Origin: an uncultured Solirubrobacterales bacterium
Lineage (GTDB): Bacteria; Actinomycetota; Thermoleophilia; Solirubrobacterales; 70-9
NCBI GenBank assembly: GCA_903939845.1
Contig: CAJAIJ010000018.1
Span: forward strand, 124,001 to 188,000
Direction: 5' to 3'
Length of the DNA stretch: 64,000 nucleotides
Shown piece by piece: positions 15,954 through 26,941 of this stretch. The notes beneath the pieces are model-generated. The model was not told the origin of the DNA and did not search any database. It saw only the letters and a list, made by a program, of their open reading frames with translations. The translations under genes and the position numbers were made by a program. The first letter of the stretch is position 1. Every line of letters begins with the position of its first letter.

Positions 15954-16883
15954 GTGGAACCTTCACCTGCCGACATGACCGATTGGCTGATCCTGATCGG
16001 CATCGTCGCCGTCCTCTTCTTCCTCGACCTCGTGGTGATGAGGTCTCGTGGCGGGGTGATGAGTACCCGCGGTGCCATGGTGGCGACGGTCTTCTGGATC
16101 GGCATCGCCTTCGTCTTCGGCGGGTTCGTATTCCTCAATCTCGGTGCCGAGGCCGGCAAGACCTACATCTCGGGCTACCTGATCGAGAAGTCGCTCTCGC
16201 TCGACAACGTCTTCGTCTTCCTGCTCGTCATGAGTGCCTTCACGATCCCGATCGAGCAGCAGCACCGTCTACTGACCTTCGGGATCATCGGGGCGCTCGC
16301 ACTGAGGGCCGTGTTCATCGTCGTCGGCGCCGCAGCACTGAGCGCCTTCGGCTGGATTTCGATCCCGTTCGCCGCGATCCTGATCTGGACCGGGGTGAAG
16401 CTCTGGCAGCACCGCCACGATCACGACGAGGAAACGAAGTTGGTCGAGAAGATCTACGACCGGCTCCCGATTACCCAGAACCACTCCGGAAAGCTCTGGG
16501 TCAAGGAGAACGGGAAGAAGCTCCTGACCCCGGCCGGCGGTGCCCTGATCGGGATCATTCTGGTCGACGTCCTCTTCGCCGTCGACTCGGTCCCGGCCAT
16601 CCTTGCGGTTACTACTGACGTCTACATCGTCTGGGCCGCCAACGCCTTCGCCCTGCTCGGACTCAGGCCGCTCTTCTTCGTGGTCGCGATCCTGGTCGAG
16701 CGGTTCTACTACCTGAAGACCGCCCTGGCCTTCCTGCTGATCTTCATCGGGATCAAGCTCGGACTCCAGGAGGTCGTCGGCAAGCTCGATCCGTTGATTT
16801 CACTGGCCGTCATCGCGTCCATCCTCCTGACCGGAATGGTCGCCTCGCTCATTCACGAGAAGAAGAAGACCGGTCACTGGTAA
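15954..16883 (+). CDS. TerC family membrane protein
   Basis: 309 residues with about eight or nine spans. TerC signatures are ISGYLIEKSLSLDNVFVFLL and DVLFAVDSVPAILAVTTD, each with an Asp proposed to bind metal. The loop between the halves is His/Asp-rich (WQHRHDHDEETK). Related proteins export Mn2+ or other metals, and the family also includes tellurium-resistance members. The start is GTG 15954 or ATG 15975; the annotated coordinate is the longer form. No yybP-ykoY (Mn) riboswitch sequence is visible upstream. Confidence 0.88.
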   Translation: MEPSPADMTDWLILIGIVAVLFFLDLVVMRSRGGVMSTRGAMVATVFWIGIAFVFGGFVFLNLGAEAGKTYISGYLIEKSLSLDNVFVFLLVMSAFTIPIEQQHRLLTFGIIGALALRAVFIVVGAAALSAFGWISIPFAAILIWTGVKLWQHRHDHDEETKLVEKIYDRLPITQNHSGKLWVKENGKKLLTPAGGALIGIILVDVLFAVDSVPAILAVTTDVYIVWAANAFALLGLRPLFFVVAILVERFYYLKTALAFLLIFIGIKLGLQEVVGKLDPLISLAVIASILLTGMVASLIHEKKKTGHW

Positions 16884-16923
16884 CGCGGCGTCGTCCGGCC
16901 GCCATTGGATCATCCGGGCACCG

Positions 16924-17286
16924 ATGACCCTGCTGATGGTCACAGTCGCCGGGGCGGCCGGGGTCGCCGCCCGCTACGGGATCTCGAACGCCTTCCACGG
17001 CGATGCCCTGCCCTGGGCGACGGTCGGGATAAACGTCGTCGGGTCGTTCCTGCTCGGGCTCCTGATCGTGATGCCGCTTGCCTGGGTCGAACCCCAGATC
17101 AGGGTTGCGCTCGGGGTCGGATTCCTCGGAGGGTTCACGACCTTCTCGACCTTCTCGGTTCAGGCCCTGCTCGACTTCGATGCCGGAGATCCCGGGCGGG
17201 CTCTCCTGCTGATCGCGGCCTCCGTGGTCCTCGGTCTCGCTGCCGCCGCTCTGGGCTTCTATGGTGGCAGAGCGGTCTTCTCCTGA
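16924..17286 (+). CDS. crcB: Fluoride exporter FluC/CrcB
   Basis: 120 residues with four spans, typical of the dual-topology fluoride channel. The family signature GVGFLGGFTTFSTFSVQ (the TTFSTF core lines the pore) is present, as is GINVVGSFLLGLL. It exports F- from the cytoplasm. A CrcB in a single copy would act as an antiparallel homodimer. No crcB fluoride riboswitch is recognisable in the 40-bp gap after terC. Confidence 0.92.
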   Translation: MTLLMVTVAGAAGVAARYGISNAFHGDALPWATVGINVVGSFLLGLLIVMPLAWVEPQIRVALGVGFLGGFTTFSTFSVQALLDFDAGDPGRALLLIAASVVLGLAAAALGFYGGRAVFS

Positions 17287-17347
17287 TCGCGATGGCTTCA
17301 CCAGGGCTTCGACACCGGATCACTCCCAGAACGGAAAGGGCAGCTAC

Positions 17348-17779
17348 ATGGATCTGATCAACTTCATACTGAACATTCTCTGGCTCGTCCTCTGCGGTAT
17401 CTGGATGGCGATCGCCTACGCGATCGCAGGCGTGATCATGTTCATCCTGATCATCACGATTCCCTTCGGAGTAGCGGCATTCCGGTTCGCCGGCTACGCC
17501 CTCTGGCCATTCGGCAGGACCGTGGTCGAACGTTCGGATGCCGATGCGCCCAGCCTGATCGGCAACGTGATCTGGTTCATCCTCGCCGGATGGTGGATCG
17601 CCCTGGGACACATCTTCACCGGGATCGCCCTCTGCATCACGATCATCGGGATTCCGTTCGGAGTCGCCAACTTCAAGCTCGCGCGGCTGGCGATCATGCC
17701 GCTCGGCAAGGAGATCGTTCCGATCGATTACGAACCGGGGCCGGGAGAGTCCGTGGCAGTCTCGGTCGACCGCCGCTAA
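17348..17779 (+). CDS. YccF family membrane protein
   Basis: 143 residues. It has two similar halves: IPFGVAAFRFAGYALWPFGRTVV near residues 40-60 and IPFGVANFKLARLAIMPLGKEIV near 105-130, each following hydrophobic spans. This double pattern is the YccF domain. Function of the family is unknown. The ATG at 17348 has AAGGG ten bases before it. The frame is open to the left inside crcB, but that extension is a shadow. Confidence 0.85.
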   Translation: MDLINFILNILWLVLCGIWMAIAYAIAGVIMFILIITIPFGVAAFRFAGYALWPFGRTVVERSDADAPSLIGNVIWFILAGWWIALGHIFTGIALCITIIGIPFGVANFKLARLAIMPLGKEIVPIDYEPGPGESVAVSVDRR

Positions 17780-17782
17780 GGC

Positions 17783-17989
17783 CTACCGGGAGAGCCTTTC
17801 GCCCGGCCCTTCTTTCCCGGCTTCCCGTGGTTCGTAGCCCGGGCACCTGAGCACCGGCACCGGCGGATAGCGCCTGTAGGTCGGGTCGGTCTGTGACCGC
17901 ATGCAGAGGGAGAAGACCGACCCGCGGGTGTTGGGCACCAGCTTCTGGTGCTCGCAGCTGTCGCAGAGACCGTTGACGGGAATGGTCAT
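17783..17989 (-). CDS. Small Cys-containing conserved protein
   Basis: 68 residues beginning MTIPVNGLCDSCEHQK. Cys residues are at about 9, 12, 29 and 49 (LCDSC, SLCMRS, VLRCPGYEP), consistent with a small zinc-bound fold. I recall similar short proteins in Solirubrobacter-like genomes, but no function. It ends four bases from the convergent yccF gene. It is also followed leftward from the metW end, with a 43-bp gap. Confidence 0.6.
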   Translation of the reverse strand: MTIPVNGLCDSCEHQKLVPNTRGSVFSLCMRSQTDPTYRRYPPVPVLRCPGYEPREAGKEGPGERLSR

Positions 17990-18032
17990 CGGTCGCCTCC
18001 GGATCCCCGGCCTTCGGTCATGGGCGCAGGAG

Positions 18033-18629
18033 TCAAGGGGTGACCAGCGAGTAGACGGCCCCTTCGGCGAGAAGGTTCGGGAAGGTGGACCTCAGGCCCC
18101 GGGCCGGTCGGCCGGCCCCGTCCAGGAGGACCCTCTTCTCGATTCGGCTCCCGGTCTCCTCGACCAGGGCCTCGAAGTCGGCGAGCGTGCAGAGGTGGAT
18201 GTTCGGAGTGTCGAACCACTGGTACGGAAGCAGCTCGCTGACCGGCATCCGACCGCCGAGCGTCAGGTCGGCCCTCAGGCGCCAGTGACCGAAGTTCGGC
18301 AGCGAGACGATCTGGCGCGTCGCCACCCGACCCATCTCCGCGAGGACCCGGTCCGGACGCCTGACTGCCTGGAGGGTCAGGGACAGCACGGCCACGTCGA
18401 AGGATTCCGACTCGGTGGCGGGCAACTCCTTCTCGAGGTCTCCCTGGGTCACCGGAACGCCCCGGCCGATGCAGGAGTGGAAGCCCTCGGGATCGCTCTC
18501 GACGCCGACTCCTTCGCAGGCCTGCCTCGAGATCAGGGTCTCGAGCAGCTCGCCGTCGCCGCAGCCGAGGTCCAGGACCCTCTGGCCTGTGCCGACCATG
18601 CCGGCCACGATCTCGAGGTCGAACCTCAT
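18033..18629 (-). CDS. metW: Methionine biosynthesis protein MetW
   Basis: 198 residues, SAM-dependent methyltransferase fold with VLDLGCGDGELLETL near the N-terminus and the MetW-specific stretch NFGHWRLRADLTLGGRMP, then PNIHLCTLADFEAL. MetW works with MetX in acylating homoserine in many bacteria. The ATG overlaps the metX stop (ATGA). Last gene of the metY-metX-metW unit. Confidence 0.9.
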   Translation of the reverse strand: MRFDLEIVAGMVGTGQRVLDLGCGDGELLETLISRQACEGVGVESDPEGFHSCIGRGVPVTQGDLEKELPATESESFDVAVLSLTLQAVRRPDRVLAEMGRVATRQIVSLPNFGHWRLRADLTLGGRMPVSELLPYQWFDTPNIHLCTLADFEALVEETGSRIEKRVLLDGAGRPARGLRSTFPNLLAEGAVYSLVTP

Positions 18630-19780
18630 CCGCCGGCGATCCCGGCCTCGTCGGCCAGCCTGTCCATGAAGGTCGAGACGGTTGCGTGGTAGTCCGGGAT
18701 CTCGAACAGGAAGGAGTCGTGACCGTAGGGCGACTCGATCTCCCGGAAGGTGACAGATGCCCCGGCCAGCCTCAGTTCGTTCGTGATCTCGCGCGAGTGG
18801 GAGGTCGAGAACCGCCAGTCCGAGTCGAAGGAGAGGACCAGAAACGAAGTCCCGGAGCCCGATATCTGCTCCTGGAGGTGGACCGGATCACCGAACGGGT
18901 CGAAGTAGTCCATCACCCTGCCGAGATATAGGTAGGAGTTGGCGTCGAATCGCTCCACGAAGGACTGGCCCTGATAGTGGAGGTAGCTCTCGACCTGGAA
19001 GTCGACGTCGAACCCGAACCTCGGCATCTCGGCATCCTGGATCCGGCGACCGAACTTCTGCCTCATCGATTCTTCCGAGAGATAGGTGATGTGGCCGATC
19101 ATCCTCGCGAGGCCGAGGCCCCGGTCGGGCCTCTTGCCGGTCTCGTAGTAGTCGCCGTCACCGAAGTCGGGATCCCGCATGATCGCCTCCCTGGCCACGG
19201 CCGAGAAGGCGATGTTCTGGGCCGAGAGGCGTCCCGAGGCTGCGATCACGAGTGCTCCGTCCATCTCGCCGGGATGGTCGATCGACCACTGCAGGACCTG
19301 CATTCCCCCGAGCGAGCCGCCGACCGCCGCCAGCAACCGCTCGATTCCGAGTTCCGCCAGGAGAGCCCTGTGGACCTCGACGATGTCGCGGACCTGGATC
19401 AGGGGGAACTTCAAGCCGTACTGCTGGCCCGTCTCCGGGTCGGGGGAGGAAGGACCGGTAGTGCCCTTGCATCCGCCCAGCACGTTCGCGCAGATCACGA
19501 AGAAACGGTCGGTGTCGAGCGGCCTCCCGGGACCGATGATGTTGTCCCACCAGCCCGGCCTGTCTGGGTCGTCGCCCTCGTGGACCCCGGCCGCGTGGGC
19601 GTCGCCAGAGAGGGCGTGGCAGATGAAGACGGCGTTGGAGCGGTCGGCGTTCAGCTCGCCGTACGTCTCGTAGGCGACCTCGACCTCGCCGAGCCGCTCG
19701 CCCGTGGCGAGCTCGAAGGGGCGATCAGGCCCGAAAAGAGCTGCCCGACGGGTCTCTACGAGGCCGACGCCGCCGGGCAA
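18626..19780 (-). CDS. metX: Homoserine O-acetyltransferase (MetX)
   Basis: 384 residues, alpha/beta hydrolase fold. It acylates homoserine (acetyl- or succinyl-, depending on the active site). Nucleophile Ser in AVGGSLGGMQVLQWS, with the Asp/His pair in FDSDWRF and ESPYGHDSFL. The start is TTG at 19780 because AGGAG lies four to five bases upstream; the next gene upstream, metY, ends 14 bases before. Acts in methionine synthesis together with metY. Confidence 0.92.
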   Translation of the reverse strand: MPGGVGLVETRRAALFGPDRPFELATGERLGEVEVAYETYGELNADRSNAVFICHALSGDAHAAGVHEGDDPDRPGWWDNIIGPGRPLDTDRFFVICANVLGGCKGTTGPSSPDPETGQQYGLKFPLIQVRDIVEVHRALLAELGIERLLAAVGGSLGGMQVLQWSIDHPGEMDGALVIAASGRLSAQNIAFSAVAREAIMRDPDFGDGDYYETGKRPDRGLGLARMIGHITYLSEESMRQKFGRRIQDAEMPRFGFDVDFQVESYLHYQGQSFVERFDANSYLYLGRVMDYFDPFGDPVHLQEQISGSGTSFLVLSFDSDWRFSTSHSREITNELRLAGASVTFREIESPYGHDSFLFEIPDYHATVSTFMDRLADEAGIAGG

Positions 19781-19794
19781 GTTGCTCCTGACTC

Positions 19795-21087
19795 CTACCT
19801 GGCCTTGGCCAGAGCCTGGTCGATGTCTGCCTTGATGTCCTCGATGTTCTCGATCCCGACCGAGAGCCTGACCATGTCATCGGTCACGCCTGCGTCGGAG
19901 AGCTCGCCCTCGTCCAGCTGCGAGTGGGTCGTAGTCGCGGGGTGGATCGCCAGCGACTTCGCATCACCGATGTTGGCGAGGTGCGAGAACAGCTCGAGCG
20001 AGTCGATGAACTTCCGGCCCGCTTCGCGGCCGCCTTCGATGCCGAATGCGACGAGCGCACCGCTGCCGCCGGTCAGGATCCTCTTCGCGACGTCGGCGTA
20101 GTCGGAGCTCGGGAGGCCCGGGTAATCGACCCAGGTGACGCCCTCATGACCCTCGAGGAACTCGGCCACGGCCAGCGCGTTCTCGCTGTGGCGCTCCATC
20201 CTCAGCGGCAGGGTCTCGACGCCCTGGAGCAGCAGGAAGGCGTTGAACGGCGAGAGCGCCGCACCGGTGTTCCTGAGCAGAACGGTCCGGACCCTGCCGA
20301 CGTAGGCGGCCGGCCCGAGCGCGTCGGTCCAGACGACCCCGTGATACGACGGGTCGGGCTTGGTCAGCCCGGGGAACCGCTCGGAGTGGGCGGCCCAGTC
20401 GAAGTTGCCCGAGTCGACGATGAGGCCACCGAGCGATGTGCCGTGGCCGCCGATGAACTTGGTCGCCGAGTGGACGACGATGTCTGCGCCGTGGTCGATC
20501 ACCCTCGAGAGGACCGGGGTGGCGACCGTGTTGTCGACGATCAGGGGCAGGCCCTGGGCGTGGGCGGCCTCGGACCAGGCCTCGATGTCGACCACGTTCA
20601 GCCTCGGGTTGCCGATCGTCTCGGCAAAGACCAGACGGGTGTTGTCGTCGACGTGTTGCGCCAGCTCCTCCGGCTTGTCGGGATCCACGAACCTGACCTC
20701 GATGCCGTACTGGGGCAGGGTGTGGGCGAACAGGTTGTAGGTGCCGCCGTAGAGCTTCGAGAGCGCGACGATGTTGTCACCCGTCCGACAGATGTTGAGG
20801 ACCGAGTAGGTCACGGCTGCCTGGCCGGAGGCCAGGGCGATCGCGGCTACACCGCCGTCGAGCGCCGTGATCCGCTGCTCGAGGACGTCCCAGGTCGGGT
20901 TCATGATCCGGGTGTAGATGTTTCCCGGTTCGGCCAGGGCGAACAGGTCCTGGGCGTGCTGGGCGTCGTTGAACTCGTAGGCGACAGTCTGGTAGATCGG
21001 GACTGCCCGGGCGTTGGTGGTCGGGTCGGGGGCCTGGCCTGCGTGGAGGGCCTGGGTCTCCGGCTGGAAGTCGTTTTCTTCGCTCAT
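19795..21087 (-). CDS. metY: O-acetylhomoserine aminocarboxypropyltransferase (sulfhydrylase)
   Basis: 430 residues, the size of the OAH sulfhydrylase group of PLP enzymes. The PLP lysine sits in [14 protein letters not shown]. Other family marks: [23 protein letters not shown], and the N-terminal [10 protein letters not shown]. It makes homocysteine from acetylhomoserine and sulfide. First gene of metYXW, preceded by a structured leader and an AT-rich palindrome. Confidence 0.94.
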   Translation of the reverse strand: MSEENDFQPETQALHAGQAPDPTTNARAVPIYQTVAYEFNDAQHAQDLFALAEPGNIYTRIMNPTWDVLEQRITALDGGVAAIALASGQAAVTYSVLNICRTGDNIVALSKLYGGTYNLFAHTLPQYGIEVRFVDPDKPEELAQHVDDNTRLVFAETIGNPRLNVVDIEAWSEAAHAQGLPLIVDNTVATPVLSRVIDHGADIVVHSATKFIGGHGTSLGGLIVDSGNFDWAAHSERFPGLTKPDPSYHGVVWTDALGPAAYVGRVRTVLLRNTGAALSPFNAFLLLQGVETLPLRMERHSENALAVAEFLEGHEGVTWVDYPGLPSSDYADVAKRILTGGSGALVAFGIEGGREAGRKFIDSLELFSHLANIGDAKSLAIHPATTTHSQLDEGELSDAGVTDDMVRLSVGIENIEDIKADIDQALAKAR

Positions 21088-21106
21088 GTCTCTCCTGTCG
21101 ATCTCT

Positions 21107-21176
21107 CCTCGGGCTGGACAGTCTTTCAGCCCTGCGTCCGAGGTGTCCGCCCGGCCTCACGGGTCCGGGGCGGTCA
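21107..21176 (-). ncRNA. Structured 5' leader upstream of metY, possible pseudoknot
   Basis: On the minus strand, in transcript order: a hairpin of CCGCCC pairing with GGGCGG (about 21176-21149), then GGACA (21148-21144), CCUCGG (21143-21138), GGGCU (21132-21128), UGUCC (21120-21116), AGCCC (21115-21111) and GAGG (21110-21107). GGGCU:AGCCC and CCUC:GAGG nest, while UGUCC in the loop can pair back to GGACA, giving a pseudoknot. It ends about 20 bases before the ATG, near the AGGAG site. None of SAM-I, SAM-II, SAM-IV or SAH consensus cores is recognisable; a sulfur-metabolite riboswitch is inference. Confidence 0.45.
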
Positions 21177-21195
21177 AGTTTGTATGAAATAAATA

Positions 21196-21218
21196 CCTAA
21201 TACCCGATAGGTAATAGG
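21196..21218. promoter_or_regulatory. AT-rich palindrome upstream of metY
   Basis: CCTAATACC (21196-21204) and GGTAATAGG (21210-21218) form inverted 9-base arms, eight of nine paired, around CGATA. The block lies in a short AT-rich island of a GC-rich sequence, about 110 bp upstream of metY. It looks like a dimeric repressor site, possibly for a sulfur or Fe-S regulator; the protein is not in this window. Confidence 0.45.
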
Positions 21219-21263
21219 GCTTTTATCAGAAAAACCTATTGGGGAGGGCTTTCGGTCTGCGAA

Positions 21264-21905
21264 TCAAGCGGCCTGATCGGCTTCGTCGAACCACCGTCTC
21301 AGCTCCTCGAGATCCTGCTGGCTAAGGCCGTGGCCGGCGCCCGGGGCGGTCGAGGTCGTCACCTCGGCGCCGAAACCGGTCAGGAGCCGCGCGAGCTCCT
21401 CGGGCTGCTCGGCCGGGACCATCGGGTCGCCCTCGCCGATCGCGACCAGGACCCTCTTCCCCGAGAGATCCGGTGCCGGGTCGGGGACGTAGGGCAGCAT
21501 TGGTCTGAGCAGGGCCGCCCCTTTCAGGAGGTCGGGATGCCGAAAGAGGAGCGCGGTCGCGATGTTGGCTCCGTTCGAGAACCCGATCGCGATCAGGCCG
21601 GATGGGTCGAAGCCGTAGGTCTCGGCGGCCGACCGGACGAACCCGGCCAGCTCATCGGTCCTGACCTTCAGGTCCTCGATGTCGAGGACGCCCTCGCCAT
21701 GACGGCGGAAGAACCGGGCTGCAACCCCGCCCTCGAGCACCTTCCCGCGCGGGCTGAGGATCGCCGCCCCCGGAGCCAGCGCCTGTCCCAACGGCACCAG
21801 GTCCCGTTCGGTTCCTCCGGTGCCGTGGAGCAGGAGGAGGGTCTGGCCCGGTCCCCCCGGATCCGCTGGCTGGAAATGGTGGATGAATCCCGCGTCCTCG
21901 TTCAT
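21264..21905 (-). CDS. Alpha/beta hydrolase, phospholipase/carboxylesterase type
   Basis: 213 residues. ATG at 21905 is chosen because GACGAGG lies just upstream; the frame runs further as a shadow. The fold shows TLLLLHGTGGTERDLVPLG, a nucleophile Ser in IAIGFSNGANIATAL, the acid in GEGDPMVP and a His in PGAGHGLSQ. This is the predicted carboxylesterase/dienelactone-hydrolase-like group. Substrate unknown. Confidence 0.85.
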   Translation of the reverse strand: MNEDAGFIHHFQPADPGGPGQTLLLLHGTGGTERDLVPLGQALAPGAAILSPRGKVLEGGVAARFFRRHGEGVLDIEDLKVRTDELAGFVRSAAETYGFDPSGLIAIGFSNGANIATALLFRHPDLLKGAALLRPMLPYVPDPAPDLSGKRVLVAIGEGDPMVPAEQPEELARLLTGFGAEVTTSTAPGAGHGLSQQDLEELRRWFDEADQAA

Positions 21906-21961
21906 CGGCCTCGTCGAGTCTACGGACGCCCGTCGCTCCCGTGAGGCCATAGGATTCCGGT

Positions 21962-22231
21962 ATGACCAAGCACAGGAAGGCGAGATTGGGACACAGGGCC
22001 GAGCAGGAGGGCGGGGCCGAACCCGTCGATCCCCCGGATCCAGTATTCGAGGGCTTCGAGAAGGGCCAGAAGGTCTCGATCCACAACCCGGACGGCTCGA
22101 CCATCCCTGCGATCTATGTGGGAGAGGGTGAGTCATCGACCTTCTTCGGCGGCCCGCCGATGGTCTATGTCGTGATTCAGGGTGCCGACCACCCGGTCGC
22201 GGTCGAGTTGGACCGCGTGACAGGCCGCTAG
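21962..22231 (+). CDS. Small conserved hypothetical protein
   Basis: 89 residues, divergent from the hydrolase. A basic start (MTKHRKARLGHRAE) precedes a Pro-rich linker and a compact beta-rich segment (VSIHNPDGSTIPAIYVGEGESS then FFGGPPMVYVVIQGADHPVAVEL). No signal peptide or membrane segment. I do not recognise the family. Confidence 0.6.
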   Translation: MTKHRKARLGHRAEQEGGAEPVDPPDPVFEGFEKGQKVSIHNPDGSTIPAIYVGEGESSTFFGGPPMVYVVIQGADHPVAVELDRVTGR

Positions 22232-22335
22232 CCCGACCCCGGCTACAAGCCGCAGGCCCCGTCGGGGCCGTAAGATTCAGGGCGTGGAATCGTCCTGCCA
22301 CCACCCTGCCCCTCCGATCCGGACGGAGTCCTGAG

Positions 22336-23066
22336 ATGGTCGACCTCTGGAAGACCACGATCGGCAAGAAGACCTTCGTCGCCGTTTCGGGGTCGATCCT
22401 GGTCGCGTATCTGGTCCTGCACATGGCAGGGAACCTCTGGTCCCTGGCCGGCCCTGGCAGCGGGGAACCTCAGATCGACGTCTACGCAGAATGGCTGAGG
22501 ACCTTCGGCGGTCCACTGATCCCGGAGGACGGCATCCTCTGGGCGGTCCGGCTGATCCTCCTGACCGCGCTCATCGTCCATGTCGTGGGTGTGGTTCAGC
22601 TGAAGCAACGCAATCGGGCCGCCCGTCCCCAGGCCTTCCCGGCGAGGCGGATCGGCCGGTCGTGGGAGTCCCGCCTGATGATGGTCAGCGGAACCGCGAT
22701 CCTGGCCTTCCTCATCTTCCACATCCTCCAGTTCACGACGCTCACGATCGACGTCACGCCCCTGACCAAGGGCGCGATCTACGCCAATCTCTACAACGCT
22801 TTCCAGGAGTGGTATTTCGTCCTGATCTACCTGGTTGCCGTAGTCCTGGTGGGCGCGCATCTCAGGCATGCGCTCTGGAGCCTCTTCCAGACGCTCGGAC
22901 TCGACAACCCCGAGCGTAACCGGCAGATCCGGACCGGCGCAAGCGTCCTGACGGTGATCCTGGTGGCCGGGTTCGCCTCGGTCCCGATCCTCTTTTATTC
23001 AGGCGCCCTCGGGGCACCGGACGGCGAAGGGGCGCAGGTCGCCATGACCAAGGAGGCAGGTCGCTC

Positions 23067-23070
<4 letters not shown>
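22336..23070 (+). CDS. sdhC: Succinate dehydrogenase cytochrome b subunit
   Basis: 244 residues with five membrane spans, the one-piece di-haem subunit of non-classical (B-type) complex II. Likely haem ligands: His in [27 protein letters not shown] and AHLRHALWS. It anchors SdhAB and exchanges electrons with quinone. Order is sdhC-A-B with coupled junctions (the stop overlaps the sdhA start). The ATG at 22336 follows GGACGGAG. Confidence 0.92.
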
Positions 23071-24976
<1,906 letters not shown>

Positions 24977-24980
<4 letters not shown>

Positions 24981-25750
24981 ACTTCACACTCGAGATCTGG
25001 AGACAGTTCGACCGTGAGGCGGGAGGCGAGTTCGAGACCCACAAGGTCACCGGCATCGACCCCGAGAGCTCGTTCCTCGAGATGCTCGATCTGCTCAACG
25101 CGAAGCTCGGCAGGGAGCGCAAGCGGCAGGTCGCCTTCGAGAGCGACTGTCGCGAGGGCATCTGTGGCACCTGTTCGCTCGTGATCGACGGCTATCCGCA
25201 GGGCCCGAAGCAGGTGACCGCCTGCCAGATCTACATGAGGGATTTCGTCGACGGAGCGACGATCAAGGTGGAGCCGTTCCGGAACAACTCCTTCCCCGTG
25301 GTTCGCGACCTGGTCGTCGACCGCTCGGCCCTCGACCGGGTGATACAGGCCGGCGGCTACATCTCGACCACGACCGGACCCCAGCCCGACCCGAACTCGA
25401 TGCCGATCTCTCCAGCCGTGCAGAAGGAGGCGTTCGACGCAGCGATCTGCATCGGGTGTGGCGCCTGCGTGGCGGCCTGCCCGAACGGCTCGGCGATGCT
25501 CTTCACCGGAGCCAAGGTCAAGCACCTGAACCTCCTTCCCCAGGGCCAGCCCGAGCGCGAGACGAGAGCGGTCAACATGGTCGAGCAGATGGACGCCGAG
25601 GGGTTCGGCGGCTGCACGAACTACGGCGAGTGCGCCCGCGTCTGCCCGCAGGAGATCTCGCTCGACGTGATCGGGATGCTCAACAGGGAATACCGCCGTG
25701 GTCAGCTGGCCGAGAAGCCGGCCGACCGCGCCCCGATGACGACCCAGTAG
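24977..25750 (+). CDS. sdhB: Succinate dehydrogenase iron-sulfur subunit
   Basis: 257 residues. The [2Fe-2S] ligands appear in [12 protein letters not shown], with a further Cys in TACQIYM. The [4Fe-4S] group is in [15 protein letters not shown], and the [3Fe-4S] group in [16 protein letters not shown]. It relays electrons from the flavin to the haem subunit. Last gene of the operon, ending 12 bp from the convergent acyl-CoA dehydrogenase. Confidence 0.95.
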
Positions 25751-25762
25751 CCCCGGGGGCGC

Positions 25763-26911
25763 CTAGACGCCCATCGAGCGGCCGACGATCTCCTTCATGA
25801 TCTCGTTGGTGCCGCCGTAGATCCGGGTGACCCGGTGGTCGGCCCAGAGCCTCGCGATTGGGTACTCGAGCATGTAGCCGTAGCCCCCGTGGAGCTGAAC
25901 GCACTCATCGATCACCCTCCCGGCCATATCGGTCGTCCACCACTTGGCGGCGGCCGCATCCTCGACCGAGAGCTTGCCGGCGTTCAGGTCCGTGACGCAC
26001 CGGTCGATGTAGACCTGGGCTATGTCGACTTCGGTCTTCATCTCGGCCAGCTTGAAGCGGGAGTTCTGGAACGACCCGACCGGCCGCCCGAAGGCCGTCC
26101 TCTCCTTCACGTAATCGAGGGTCCACTCCAGGGCCACCTGGGCGGCGGCGACGGCTCCGATCGCGATCGAGAGCCTCTCCTGGGCGAGGTTCGAGATCAG
26201 GTAGGCGAACCCCTGGCCCTCATCTCCCAGCAGGTTCTCGGCCGGGACCGGGACCTCGTTGAAGAACAGCTCGGCCGTGTCCTGGGAATGCATCCCGACC
26301 TTCTCGAGGTTGCGGCCGCGCTCGAACCCGTCCATACCGCGCTCGATGACCATCAGCGAGATCCCGCGGTGGGCCTCCTTGGGGTCGGTCTTGACCGCGG
26401 TGATCACGAGGTCGGCGTTGATCCCGTTGGTGATGAACGTCTTCGAGCCGTCGACCACGTAATGGCCGTTGTCGCGGGTCGCCTTGGTCCCCATCGAGGC
26501 GAGGTCGGAGCCGATGCCGGGCTCGGTCATGGCCAGGGCCGTGATCAGGGTTCCGTCGACGATTCCCGGCAGCCACCTTTCCTTCTGCTCATCGGTGCAG
26601 TACTCGAGGAAGTAGGGCAGACAGATGTCGTTGTGGAGCGAGAGGCCGAGCAGGCATCCGGTGACGCCGGCGTATGAGCCCTCCTCGACGATCACCTGGT
26701 TGAACCGGTAGTCGTCGAGGCCCATGCCCCCGAACTCCTCGGGAGCTGCCATCGCCAGCATGTTCTTCTCGCCGGCCTTCTGGAAGACTTCGCGGGGCAT
26801 CATGCCGTCCTTCTCCCACTGTTCGAAGTTGGGGGAGATCTCTTCACTTACGAAACGGCGTACGCTTTCGCGGAAGTCTTCGTGCTCAGGTTCGAATATC
26901 TCTCTTTCCAT
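25763..26911 (-). CDS. Acyl-CoA dehydrogenase
   Basis: 382 residues, full length. Family marks: ALAMTEPGIGSDLASMGTKA (FAD/substrate-binding), GRPVGSFQNSRFKLAEM, QLHGGYGYMLEYPIARLWADHR near the C-terminus. It oxidises an acyl-CoA to the 2-enoyl-CoA, probably in fatty-acid beta-oxidation. The catalytic Glu could be in YGGTNEIMKEIVG. Start ATG 26911 is divergent from the SDR start with only 30 bp between the two ATGs. Confidence 0.95.
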   Translation of the reverse strand: MEREIFEPEHEDFRESVRRFVSEEISPNFEQWEKDGMMPREVFQKAGEKNMLAMAAPEEFGGMGLDDYRFNQVIVEEGSYAGVTGCLLGLSLHNDICLPYFLEYCTDEQKERWLPGIVDGTLITALAMTEPGIGSDLASMGTKATRDNGHYVVDGSKTFITNGINADLVITAVKTDPKEAHRGISLMVIERGMDGFERGRNLEKVGMHSQDTAELFFNEVPVPAENLLGDEGQGFAYLISNLAQERLSIAIGAVAAAQVALEWTLDYVKERTAFGRPVGSFQNSRFKLAEMKTEVDIAQVYIDRCVTDLNAGKLSVEDAAAAKWWTTDMAGRVIDECVQLHGGYGYMLEYPIARLWADHRVTRIYGGTNEIMKEIVGRSMGV

Positions 26912-26941
26912 GACACCAAACCCTAGAGGAGCAAACTGAAA

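Noticed and set aside
16884-16923. Fluoride riboswitch before crcB
   Set aside because: The gap is 40 bp and has no crcB-RNA consensus.
18977-20101. Long plus-strand frame across metX and metY
   Set aside because: No motif, overlaps two well-supported genes, and its composition is that of a shadow frame.
21088-21260. Known SAM riboswitch before metY
   Set aside because: I looked for the SAM-I/IV, SAM-II and SAH conserved cores and did not see them. Only an unclassified structured leader is claimed.
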